This document shows positions 36,341 through 45,300 of a stretch of DNA of 64,000 bases, piece by piece. A program made the translations under genes and the position numbers. Position 1 is the first letter of the stretch. Each line of letters opens with the position of its first letter. Below the pieces are notes generated by a model, which was not told the origin of the DNA, did no database searches, and saw nothing but the letters and a program-made list of their open reading frames with translations. Where the stretch lies: assembly GCF_900102855.1 (NCBI RefSeq), contig NZ_FMWD01000003.1, positions 280,140 to 344,139 of the forward strand, given 5' to 3'. This DNA is from Thiohalomonas denitrificans (GTDB taxonomy: Bacteria; Pseudomonadota; Gammaproteobacteria; Thiohalomonadales; Thiohalomonadaceae).

Positions 36341-37351
36341 ATGGCAGATTCGATGCCGGGTTCGATGACAGATTCAATAAAGGCGAAATCGAGTCTGAGC
36401 TATGACGTCCTGCAGCTGGATCCTTCTGCAGAAGCCGGGCAGATTGGTCGCGGGATCCGGGAGCACCTCCGCACCAGCCTCAAACGGCGCGGCATGGTTT
36501 TGGGCCTGTCCGGAGGCGTAGACAGTAGTGTCTGTGCCGCGCTGGCTGTCGAGGCGGTGGGACCGGAGCGGGTGTTCGCGTTACTGATGCCGGAAGACGA
36601 CTCTTCGGGTGAAAGCCTCGAAAAGGGGCGGATGGTCGCAGAACAGTTGGGTATCCGCTATGAGGTGCGTGATATCACGGCGACGCTGCAGGCGCTGGGT
36701 TGTTACCAGACGCGTGATGACGCCATTCGGCGGGTGTTCCCCGAGTACGGTAGTGACTGGCGCAACAAAATCGTGATTCGCGGCGGCACGGATGGGCGGA
36801 TTAATCATTTCAACCTGGTGGTCGAATCTCCGGATGGAGAGCTGCACGAGCAGCGCCTGAGGATGGATGAGTACCTGGAAATCGTCGCTGCCACCAATTT
36901 CAAGCAGCGGGTCCGCAAGATGTTGGAGTATCACTACGCGGACCGCTTCAATTATGCGGTGGTGGGTACGCCCAATCGGCTCGAGTATGAACTGGGTTTT
37001 TTTGTGAAGAACGGCGATGGCTCGGCCGATCTCAAGCCTATCGCCCATCTTTATAAAACTCAGGTGTATGCTTTGGCCGAGCACTTTGATATCCCCGAGT
37101 CGATCCGGATGGCGCCGCCGAGTACCGATACCTACAGCCTTTCACAGAGCCAGGACGAATTCTACTTCGCACTCCCGTACGGCGAGATGGACCTGGCGCT
37201 CTGGGCCTATGATCATGGTCGCGCAGTGCAGGAACTGGGAAACGTATTGAATATCGGCAGCGAAGGGGCCTTGCGGGTTTATGCCGATATCGAAAAGAAG
37301 CGGCAGATGGCCAGTTACCTTCACGCACCGCCGCTGCTTTGTGCTGACTAG
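36341..37351 (+). CDS. NAD-synthetase-like ATP-pyrophosphatase/amidotransferase
   Basis: A 336-residue NadE-family protein. The P-loop is LGLSGGVDSSVCAALAVE; VVGTPNRLEYELGFFVKNGDG and LYKTQVYALAEHFDIPESI match the NAD synthetase acceptor/ATP sites. It is about 60 residues longer than NH3-dependent NadE, with an extra segment around residues 120-185 (FPEYGSDWRNKIV, GGTDGRINHFNLVV). It lacks a glutaminase or nitrilase domain. Because it sits 3 nt after the ligase, it is probably a specialised amide-forming enzyme of the cassette rather than the housekeeping NadE; a moonlighting role in NAD synthesis cannot be excluded. Confidence 0.78.
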   Translation: MADSMPGSMTDSIKAKSSLSYDVLQLDPSAEAGQIGRGIREHLRTSLKRRGMVLGLSGGVDSSVCAALAVEAVGPERVFALLMPEDDSSGESLEKGRMVAEQLGIRYEVRDITATLQALGCYQTRDDAIRRVFPEYGSDWRNKIVIRGGTDGRINHFNLVVESPDGELHEQRLRMDEYLEIVAATNFKQRVRKMLEYHYADRFNYAVVGTPNRLEYELGFFVKNGDGSADLKPIAHLYKTQVYALAEHFDIPESIRMAPPSTDTYSLSQSQDEFYFALPYGEMDLALWAYDHGRAVQELGNVLNIGSEGALRVYADIEKKRQMASYLHAPPLLCAD

Positions 37352-37401
37352 CAGTCTGTCGGGTGGTTTACCGCCTGATACCCGGTGAAGTCAAAAAGCC
37401 G

Positions 37402-38553
37402 TTATCGACTCGGCAGCATGCCTTCGAGCAGTTCGGCGGCGCGCCCCGCGCCGCCGGGTTCACCGAGCTTTTCGCGCACCTCTTTGAGGGCTGCCACTGA
37501 GCGGGCATGGTTTTGCGGCCGCAGGAGCTCTTCAAGCTCGGCGGCCAGCGCCCGCGGCGTTGCCTCGTCCTGGAGGAGTTCCCGTGCCACTTCGCGGCCC
37601 GCTACGATATTGCACATGGCGATGTGCGGGAGCTTTATCAGCCGCCGCATGATGGCGAAGCTGAGCGGTGACACCTTGTACACGACGGTCAGCGGGACAC
37701 CCATCAGGGCGACTTCCAGCGTTGCGGTGCCCGATGCGGTGGCAATCGCATCACAGGCTCGGGTGACGTCGTAAAAACACTCTTCCACGGTGGTGACGTT
37801 GACACTGCTGTTCTGCAGGTGAACATCGATTTCGTGACGATCGAGACTCGATGATTGGGGTAACAGGAATTGCGCCTCTCCCATGTGCGACTGCAGCAGC
37901 GTGGCGGCTTCCAGTAATAGCGGCAGAAGACGCTGCAATTCGCTCCGGCGGCTCCCCGGAAACAGGCCGATAATCGGCCGGTCCGGGTCGAGGCCGAAGC
38001 TGCGGGCGGCCTCGTCGCGGGTCAAGTCACTGCCGACTTCATCGACCAGCGGGTGACCGACATAACGCACCGGTACCCCATACTCGCGGTAAAACGACTC
38101 CTCGAAAGGAAAGACGACTGCCATCAGGTCCACGTACTCCCTGATGGTGTAAACACGCTTGCGGCGCCAGGCCCAGACCTGGGGGCTGATGTAATAAAAA
38201 ACGGGAATGCCCAGCTGTTTGGCGCTCTTGGCGAGTTTCAGATTGAAACCGGAGTAGTCCACCAACACCAGCAGGTCGGGCCGTTCGCTCGCCAGGAGCC
38301 GGCGCATGTGCTGAAGGACGCCATAGATAAAGCGGAAGTGCCTGAGAATCTCGAACAGCCCGAGAACGGCCATATCGCGGCAGTCCACCAGGGTTTCCAC
38401 CCCGGCAGCGCGCATGCGCGGCCCTCCTATACCGAAAAACTCGAGTTCGGGACGCAGGTGGCGTGCCTCTTCGACCAACCGCGCCGCCCGCGACTCGCCG
38501 GAGGCCTCCCCGGCAATGATCATCACCCGCTGCTGCTTAACCACAGAGCTCAC
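37402..38553 (-). CDS. lpxB: Lipid-A-disaccharide synthase
   Basis: A 383-residue GT19 enzyme: [18 protein letters not shown] at the start, FFGIGGPRMRAAGVE, the signature YYISPQVWAWRRKRV and RYVGHPLVDEV, GLFPGSRRSELQRLLP and ATASGTATLEVALMGVPLTVVYK. It joins UDP-diacyl-sugar and lipid X into the tetra-acyl disaccharide. The gene is inverted relative to lpxA, so the ancestral lpxA-lpxB operon is broken and this copy is transcribed with or after the gnn-like genes. It converges with the EPS operon, 50 nt apart. Confidence 0.95.
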   Translation of the reverse strand: MSSVVKQQRVMIIAGEASGESRAARLVEEARHLRPELEFFGIGGPRMRAAGVETLVDCRDMAVLGLFEILRHFRFIYGVLQHMRRLLASERPDLLVLVDYSGFNLKLAKSAKQLGIPVFYYISPQVWAWRRKRVYTIREYVDLMAVVFPFEESFYREYGVPVRYVGHPLVDEVGSDLTRDEAARSFGLDPDRPIIGLFPGSRRSELQRLLPLLLEAATLLQSHMGEAQFLLPQSSSLDRHEIDVHLQNSSVNVTTVEECFYDVTRACDAIATASGTATLEVALMGVPLTVVYKVSPLSFAIMRRLIKLPHIAMCNIVAGREVARELLQDEATPRALAAELEELLRPQNHARSVAALKEVREKLGEPGGAGRAAELLEGMLPSR

Positions 38554-38670
38554 CGAGATTCAAAGATGTCATAGTAAAAAATCCTGCAAGACGCCAGAGT
38601 TTCCGGTTTCAGTTTTTAACCTCGGCTTTCTCTGTGATCTCCGTGATCTCTGTGGCTATTTTTAAAATGT
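38554..38670. repeat. Dispersed repeat text between lpxB and gnnB
   Basis: The gap contains CTCTGTGATCTCCGTGATC followed by TCTGTGGC (38630-38656) and the reverse-oriented partner CCACAGAGCTCACCGAG (38541-38557). Similar copies of this text occur in many bacterial genomes. The two ends form an inverted pair across about 100 nt. Confidence 0.4.
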
Positions 38671-39768
38671 TCAGGCGACGGTTTCCCGGATAACGCCGAT
38701 CACTGTATCGACCTGCTCATCGGTCATTTCGGGGAAAATCGGCAGGGAGAGGCATTGGGCGGACACGGACTCGGCCACCGGCAGTTCGACACCCCGGCAC
38801 GCTTCGGCAAACACCTCCTGCTGGTGGAGCGGGATCGGGTAATAGACAGCGCAGGCAATATCGTTGCCGCGCAGCGCCTGCATGATTTCATCCCGGCGCT
38901 CCGACAGCAGTGTGTACTGGTGGTACACATGGCGGCCGATGCCATCCTCGTGTGGCGGCGTAACGTCGGCCATCTCTTTCAGCGCAGAAGTATAACGGTG
39001 GGCGACCCGCCGGCGGCTGTCGTTGTATCGGTCGATGTGCTTGAGCTTGGCACGCAGAATGACGGCCTGAAGCTCATCCAGGCGGCTGTTGAAACCGATC
39101 TCGGAGTGATGGTACTGCTTCCAGCTGCCGTGATTCCGCAGGACCCGCAGGTGTTCGGCCATGGCGGCCGAGTTGGTGGTGACCAGCCCGCCGTCGCCGA
39201 AACCACCCAGGTTTTTGCTGGGAAAGAAGCTGAAGGCGCCGACCGCACCGAGGGTGCCGGTTTTCCGCTGGCCGACGGCTGCACCGAACGATTGGGCACA
39301 ATCCTCGACTACGGAAAGGCCGTGTTTCTCCGCCAATGCGCCGACGGCCTGCATATCCACCGGCTGACCGAAAAGGTGCACGGGGAGCAGGGCGCGCGTG
39401 CGCTCGGTGATGGCTGCTTCTGCCTTCGCCAAGTCGATGTTGAAGGTGGCGGGATCGATGTCCACAAAGATCGGTGTGGCGCCCACGTAGCGGATCGCCT
39501 CGGCGGTGGCGATAAAGGTAAAGGGGGTGGTGATGACCTCGTCGCCCGGGCGGATTCCCGCGGCGATGAGTCCCAGATGCAGGGCGTCGGTCCCGGAGGC
39601 GACCCCGATGGCGTGCTCCGCCCCCAGGTATTCGGCGGTCTCCCGCTCGAAGGCCTGCACATTCGGGCCCAGAATGAATTGCGTCTTTTCCAGTGCTTGC
39701 AACAGGCCGGCGTCGATCTCGTCCTTGATGGCGAGATACTGGCCCTTGAGATCCACCATGGGGATCAT
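38671..39768 (-). CDS. gnnB: DegT/DnrJ aminotransferase, predicted UDP-3-keto-GlcNAc 3-aminotransferase
   Basis: A 365-residue PLP enzyme: MVDLKGQY, GVASGTDALHLGLIAAGIRPGDEVI, EDCAQSFGA (Asp to pyridine N), FSFFPSKNLGGFGDGG with the PLP lysine, and HVYHQYTLL. It belongs to the WbpE/GnnB group. In Acidithiobacillus ferrooxidans, gnnA and gnnB lie between lpxA and lpxB and turn UDP-GlcNAc into UDP-GlcNAc3N for amide-linked lipid A; the same placement beside lpxB supports GnnB here. WbpE of the ManNAc3NAcA pathway is the alternative. AAGGAG precedes ATG 39768. Confidence 0.78.
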   Translation of the reverse strand: MIPMVDLKGQYLAIKDEIDAGLLQALEKTQFILGPNVQAFERETAEYLGAEHAIGVASGTDALHLGLIAAGIRPGDEVITTPFTFIATAEAIRYVGATPIFVDIDPATFNIDLAKAEAAITERTRALLPVHLFGQPVDMQAVGALAEKHGLSVVEDCAQSFGAAVGQRKTGTLGAVGAFSFFPSKNLGGFGDGGLVTTNSAAMAEHLRVLRNHGSWKQYHHSEIGFNSRLDELQAVILRAKLKHIDRYNDSRRRVAHRYTSALKEMADVTPPHEDGIGRHVYHQYTLLSERRDEIMQALRGNDIACAVYYPIPLHQQEVFAEACRGVELPVAESVSAQCLSLPIFPEMTDEQVDTVIGVIRETVA

Positions 39769-39964
39769 ATCGGGAACTCCTTGAATTCGTTAGTCCGGAT
39801 TATTTACCGCAAACGCCCAAAGCGCACAAGGAACTGAGTTTAAGATGTTTTGCACTCGCCATAGCGTTGCTGCTTTTTGCTACGACTGCACCGCCTTGTG
39901 TTGCGGTCGGTTATTGGTTCCTTGGCGCTCTTTGCGTCTTTGCGGTGAATAGTCAATATGTGGG
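39769..39964. repeat. Gap between gnnB and gnnA with dispersed repeat text
   Basis: The stretch carries CCTTGGCGCTCTTTGCGTC continuing TTTGCGGTGAATA (39921-39952) and, inverted, TTACCGCAAACGCCCAAAGCG (39804-39823). This is common non-coding text in many proteobacteria. No gene is seen. Confidence 0.4.
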
Positions 39965-40900
39965 TTAGTGGCTGCGGGTGACCATTTCAGTGATACGGGT
40001 GGCGGTCTTTAGTGCCTGGCACCCGTCTTCGCCACTGACTACCGCCGGTTTGCCCTCGGCGATGGAGTCGAGAAATGCCTCGATCTCCGCCATGATGGCG
40101 TCGCTGCTTTCGAAGACGGTCTCTTCACTGGTGATTTCCGGTATGCCGGGAAACATCTCCTTCTCACCCTTGCGGTGGATGCTCAGCGTCTTGTCCTGGA
40201 AGTCGATGCCGATATACGCATCATGCTGAAACACCCGCATCTTGCGCTGCGGTTTCAAGCTGACCCGGCTGGCGGTGACGTTGGCAACACAGCCGTTTTC
40301 GAATTTGATGCGCGCATTGGCAATATCGGTCTCGTCGGTGAGGACGGAGACGCCGTCGGCGTGGATCTCCCGTACCGGTGAACGGACCAGATTTTGAATG
40401 ATCTCGATGTCGTGGATCATCAGATCGAGTACCACGTTGACATCGGCTCCGCGTGGGTTGAAGGAAGCCAGCCTGTGGGATTCGATGAACAGCGGATCCA
40501 CCAGCACGTCGTCCAGGGCCAGAATGGCGGCGTTGAAGCGCTCCAGATGCCCCACCTGCAAGAGCCGTTGATGCTGACGAGCGAGTTGCACCAGCTCCTC
40601 GGCCTGGGCGACGGTTGCGGTGATGGGCTTCTCGACCAGCACGTGGAGGCCGTTTTCGAGGCACTCCCTGGCGACCTGGTAATGCAGCTGGGTCGGTACC
40701 ACGATACTGACCGCATCCACCCGGCCGAACAGATCACGGTAGTCGGACAGGGCCTGGGTGCCCAGCTCTTCGGCGACCCTTGCGGCGGCTTCCGGATCCA
40801 CATCGGTGACTGCGACCAGTTCGGATTGGGGCAGCGCAGCGTACTTCTGAGCGTGGAAGCGGCCAAGATAGCCGACTCCGATAACAGCGGTTCTTATCAT
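39965..40900 (-). CDS. gnnA: Gfo/Idh/MocA oxidoreductase, predicted UDP-GlcNAc 3-dehydrogenase
   Basis: A 311-residue NAD-dependent oxidoreductase: Rossmann motif AVIGVGYLGRFHAQKYAAL, the catalytic HVLVEKPIT block and VGHLERFNAAI, followed by a substrate domain with VNVVLDLMIHDIEII supplying the conserved His. With the aminotransferase next to it, it would oxidise the 3-hydroxyl of UDP-GlcNAc before transamination (GnnA role in A. ferrooxidans). The first ATG is 40900; an upstream TTG at 40906 is possible. All three genes gnnA-gnnB-lpxB point the same way. Confidence 0.78.
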   Translation of the reverse strand: MIRTAVIGVGYLGRFHAQKYAALPQSELVAVTDVDPEAAARVAEELGTQALSDYRDLFGRVDAVSIVVPTQLHYQVARECLENGLHVLVEKPITATVAQAEELVQLARQHQRLLQVGHLERFNAAILALDDVLVDPLFIESHRLASFNPRGADVNVVLDLMIHDIEIIQNLVRSPVREIHADGVSVLTDETDIANARIKFENGCVANVTASRVSLKPQRKMRVFQHDAYIGIDFQDKTLSIHRKGEKEMFPGIPEITSEETVFESSDAIMAEIEAFLDSIAEGKPAVVSGEDGCQALKTATRITEMVTRSH

Positions 40901-41190
40901 CTGCAAACACGGAAGGTTAGGAAAACGAGAGCCGCTTCACGGCGGCCGGCGGTCTGTCCGATTCAAGTCATCCATTGCGCGCCCTGATGAAGGCGTCTTC
41001 CTCTCTCGTCAGTACCTGCCAACAGGAGGTGGATATCCCGGGCAGCGCAGGATTACTCATTGCCGGGGCGAGTTTCCCGGTTCCGGCAGCCGGTGAATGA
41101 TCGCATTTGCCCGGATGCAAATCAACGCGTGCTTTGCCGTTAGGGCCGGGGTATGCTTTCGAAAAAACTCGAATGAGGAGAGAATCCGGC
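40901..41190. other. Divergent intergenic region between gnnA and rnhB
   Basis: About 290 nt between divergent genes, expected to hold the promoters of both. No clear promoter, repeat or small gene could be singled out. Confidence 0.3.
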
Positions 41191-41802
41191 GTGCCGATAC
41201 AGACCCGTTTTGATTTTTCCACCGGGTCAGACCGGATCGCGGGGGTCGACGAAGCAGGTAGAGGACCGTTGGCGGGAGCGGTAATAGCGGCCGCGGTCAT
41301 TCTCGACCCGAATCATCCCGTCGAGGGTCTTGACGACTCCAAAGTCCTGTCCGCGGCCACCCGGGAGGCACTTTACGAGGCGATTACCGGAAGCGCATCG
41401 GCATGGGCGGTCGGCCGGGCCGAGGTGGAAGAGATTGACCGGATCAACATCCTGCAGGCTACGTTGAAGGCAATGACGAGGGCGGTCAACGGGCTCGGCG
41501 TCGAGCCGGAACACGTCCTTGTGGATGGCAACCAGTGTCCACAAGTGCCGTACCCGGTCCAATACGTCATCGGGGGGGATGCGCTGGTTCCGGCAATCAG
41601 TGCGGCCTCAATTGTGGCCAAAGTGATCCGCGACCGGGAAATGGCCCAGTTGGACACCCGGTTTCCGGGCTATGGATTCGCCAGCCACAAGGGCTATTCG
41701 ACAGCCGCCCATCTGGATGCCCTGAACCGTCTGGGGCCGAGTCCCGTGCACCGGACCTCGTTCGCTCCAGTGCGCCGGTTGCTGGAAAGGGAATTTGGAT
41801 AG
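41191..41802 (+). CDS. rnhB: Ribonuclease HII
   Basis: A 203-residue RNase HII with the active-site DEAG motif ([13 protein letters not shown]), VDGN and [17 protein letters not shown], then [18 protein letters not shown] 41191 gives the usual length and has GAGGAG about 9 nt upstream; ATG 41173 is an alternative. It removes ribonucleotides from DNA and RNA/DNA hybrids. The rnhB-dnaE order is conserved in gammaproteobacteria, though here a small minus-strand gene lies between. Confidence 0.95.
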   Translation: MPIQTRFDFSTGSDRIAGVDEAGRGPLAGAVIAAAVILDPNHPVEGLDDSKVLSAATREALYEAITGSASAWAVGRAEVEEIDRINILQATLKAMTRAVNGLGVEPEHVLVDGNQCPQVPYPVQYVIGGDALVPAISAASIVAKVIRDREMAQLDTRFPGYGFASHKGYSTAAHLDALNRLGPSPVHRTSFAPVRRLLEREFG

Positions 41803-41853
41803 GGGCGCCCCGTGGGGTGTGGACCAAGGGACGCCCTGGTATCGATTTGAGTA

Positions 41854-42150
41854 TCAGTGGGTCCGTGAAACCTTCGAGACCAGCCGGTTGACGCGGCAGC
41901 CGATGTCATCGAAAACGCGAATGATACCCGCCTGCAGGTTCTCTTCCTCCCATGATTCTGCCTGTTTGAGCCGCAGTTGGCTCAGTCGACTCTTTGCGGC
42001 ATCCCGCCTCTCCTTCAATTCCTGGACGTCGCGGAAATAGCGGCTGCGGGTCCGCGGTCCGATTCGATCCAATTCGGCTTCCAACTCGTTAATCCGGTGC
42101 TCCCAGCCGTCAAGTTGGTTCTCGAGCCGTTGAATGGCTTTTTCCTGCAT
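41854..42150 (-). CDS. Small coiled-coil protein of unknown function
   Basis: A 98-residue charged protein with heptad-like spacing over residues 1-70 (RLENQLDGWEHRINELEAEL, VQELKERRDAAKSRLSQLRL) and a short C-terminal tail (IIRVFDDIGCRVNRLVSKV). There is no signal peptide or membrane segment. It is divergent from dnaE. I do not recognise the family; a structural or regulatory helix-bundle protein is possible. Confidence 0.55.
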   Translation of the reverse strand: MQEKAIQRLENQLDGWEHRINELEAELDRIGPRTRSRYFRDVQELKERRDAAKSRLSQLRLKQAESWEEENLQAGIIRVFDDIGCRVNRLVSKVSRTH

Positions 42151-42332
42151 GGGTAAATGACTCCGTCCTGAATACTATCGACGAAAGTATAGGTGGGATT
42201 TTCCGGTTCAGCGGAGCAAATACGCGTGCGCTTCCGGTACGATTTGCGATCCGGCGGGATGGTAAAGCCCGAACCGAAGGCGCTCATCTGTCAAGTCTTG
42301 TTGCTTTCGGGGCGATCCGGTAGGTTTCCGCC

Positions 42333-45300
42333 ATGACACCTACCTTCTGCCACCTTCGGATACACACCGAATATTCGCTGGTCGACGGCATCGTCCGCAT
42401 CAAGCCGCTGGTCAAGGCGGCTGCCGAGGCGGGTATGCCGGCGGTCGCGCTGACCGATCAGTGCAACCTGTTCGCTCTGGTGAAATTTTACGGTGCCGCT
42501 CAGCGGGCGGGGGTGAAGCCGATTGTCGGGGTGGACCTCTGGCTCGAGGACGAAACCGAAGACCCGACCCGTGAAGGGCCGGGGCAATCCACTCGCCTGC
42601 TGCTGCTGTGCAAGGACGAGATCGGCTACCGGCATCTCACCGAGCTGGTCTCGCGCAGCTATATCGAGAACCAGCACGGCGGCGTGCCCATGATCAAAAA
42701 AAGCTGGCTGACGGCCGACAGCACCCGGGGCCTGATTGCGCTCTCGGGCGGGCGCGAGGGGGATGTGGGCCGCGCCATTCTGGATGGCAAGCGCGAGGTC
42801 GCCGCCAGGCTGCTGACAGAATGGATTCGCCTGTTCGGCGACAATTTCTATCTGGAGTTGATGCGTACGGGTCGGGAGGGGGAAGAGGATTATCTGCACG
42901 GAGCGATAGAGTTGGCCATGGCGATGGGTGTCCCCGTGGTCGCCACCAACGATGTGCGTTTCCTTGATAAAGGGGATTACGACAGTCACGAGGTACGTGT
43001 CTGCATCCATGAAGGGCGCACGCTCGATGACCCGCGCCGCTCGCGCCGCTATTCGGAGCAGCAGTATCTGCGCAGCCCGCAGGAGATGGCGGAACTCTTC
43101 TCGGACATCCCCGAGGCGCTGGAGAACTCGGTGGAGATTGCACGGCGCTGCAATCTCGAGCTGAAGCTGGGTACCTACTATCTGCCTGATTTTCCCGTCC
43201 CGGCGGGGATGACCATGGACGAATACTTCCGCCAGCTATCCAGGGAGGGGCTGGAAAACCGCCTGAAAACCCTCTTCGACACCGAGGCCCCGGAGTTTTC
43301 CGAGCTCCGCAGGCCCTATGATGAACGCCTGGAGCGTGAGCTGGGTGTCATTACCCAGATGGGTTTCCCCGGCTACTTCCTTATCGTTGCGGATTTCATT
43401 CGGTGGGCAAAAGGCAATGGCGTGCCGGTGGGGCCGGGTCGCGGCTCCGGGGCCGGCTCCCTGGTGGCCTATGCACTGACCATCACCGACCTGGACCCGC
43501 TGGCCTACGACCTGCTGTTCGAGCGCTTTCTCAACCCCGAGCGCGTGTCGATGCCGGATTTCGACGTCGACTTCTGTATGGAAGGCCGCGATCGAGTGAT
43601 CGACTACGTGGCCGAACATTATGGCCGTGACAAGGTTTCCCAAATCATCACCTACGGCACCATGGCCGCCAAGGCCGTGGTGCGTGATGTGGGTCGGGTG
43701 CTGGGCCACCCGTACGGCTTCGTCGACCAGATCTCCAAGCTGATCCCCTTCGAGGTGGGGATTTCGCTGGAGAAGGCAATGGAGGACGAGCCGCAGCTAC
43801 GCGAACGCTACGAGCGGGAAGATGAGGTGCATGATCTCATCGATATGGCGCAATCCCTGGAGGGAATCACCCGCAATGCCGGCAAGCACGCCGGTGGTGT
43901 GGTCATCTCTCCCTCGAAATTGACCGATTTCGCTCCGCTGTTCTGTGAGCCGGGCGGGCAGGGGCTGGTAACCCAGTTCGACAAGAATGACGTCGAATCG
44001 GTGGGTCTGGTGAAATTCGACTTCCTGGGTCTGCGCACTCTCACCATCATCGACTGGGCCCTGGAAAATATCCGCCAGGCCAGCGGTGAGGAAGTGGATA
44101 TCGCCACCATTCCGCTGGATGACCGGCCGGTATTCGACCTGCTCAAGGCGTGCAGGACCACGGCGGTGTTCCAGCTGGAGTCACGTGGCATGAAGGAGCT
44201 GATCAGCCGCCTGCAGCCGGACTCCTTCGAAGAGATTATCGCTCTGGTGGCACTGTTCCGGCCCGGACCCCTGCAGTCGGGTATGGTGGACAACTTCATT
44301 AATCGCAAGCACGGCCGGGAGACGGTCTCCTATCCGGACCCGCAGTATCAGCATGACCTGCTGAAGCCCATCCTGGAGCCCACCTACGGCATCATCCTAT
44401 ACCAGGAGCAGGTGATGCAGATTGCCCAGGCCTTGGCCGGCTATACGCTTGGCGGTGCCGATCTGTTGCGCCGCGCCATGGGCAAGAAAAAGGCCGAAGA
44501 GATGGCCAAGCAGCGGGCGGTTTTTCAGGAAGGGGCAGAAAAGAACGGTATCGATCCGAATCTGGCAATCAAGATCTTCGATCTGGTGGAGAAGTTTGCC
44601 GGTTACGGCTTCAACAAATCCCACTCGGCCGCCTATGCACTGGTCTCCTACCAGACCGCCTGGCTCAAGGCGCACTATCCCGCCTCGTTCATGGCTGCGG
44701 TGCTGTCGGCCGACATGGACAATACCGACAAGGTGGTCACGCTCATCGACGAGTGCAACAGCATGGGTCTCGATGTGGTGCCGCCATCGGTGAACACCTC
44801 GGCCTACAAATTCACGGTTCGCGAGGATGGCGCGGTGGTCTATGGGCTCGGCGCGATCAAGGGCGTGGGTGAGGGGGCCATCGCCTCCATCGTCGAGGAG
44901 CGGGCTCATGGTCCCTACCAGGATCTGTTTGACTTCTGCAAGCGCGTTGATCTGAAGAAGGCCAACCGTCGGGTCATGGAGGCCCTCATCCGGGCGGGTG
45001 CGCTGGATAGCATCGGACCCAATCGCGCCACCATGGCAGCGGCGCTGCCCGATGCGCTGCGCATTGCTGAAAAGCACCTGCAGAACGCCCAGGCGGGCAT
45101 GGAGGATCTGTTCGGCTTCGGGACCGCCAGCGAGCCGGGGGAAGGGGCCTATGAATACGAAGTCGTGCCCGAATGGGACGATGATATCCGCCTCACGGGA
45201 GAAAAAGAGACACTCGGACTCTGGCTTACCGGCCATCCGATCACCCGGCATGAGGCCGAACTGAGGCATTTCATCACTGCCCCGATCGTCCGGCTGGCAC

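Noticed and set aside
38755-39837. 360-codon plus-strand frame opposite the gnnB-like gene
   Set aside because: The antisense strand of a GC-rich gene commonly stays open; the minus-strand frame carries all aminotransferase motifs.
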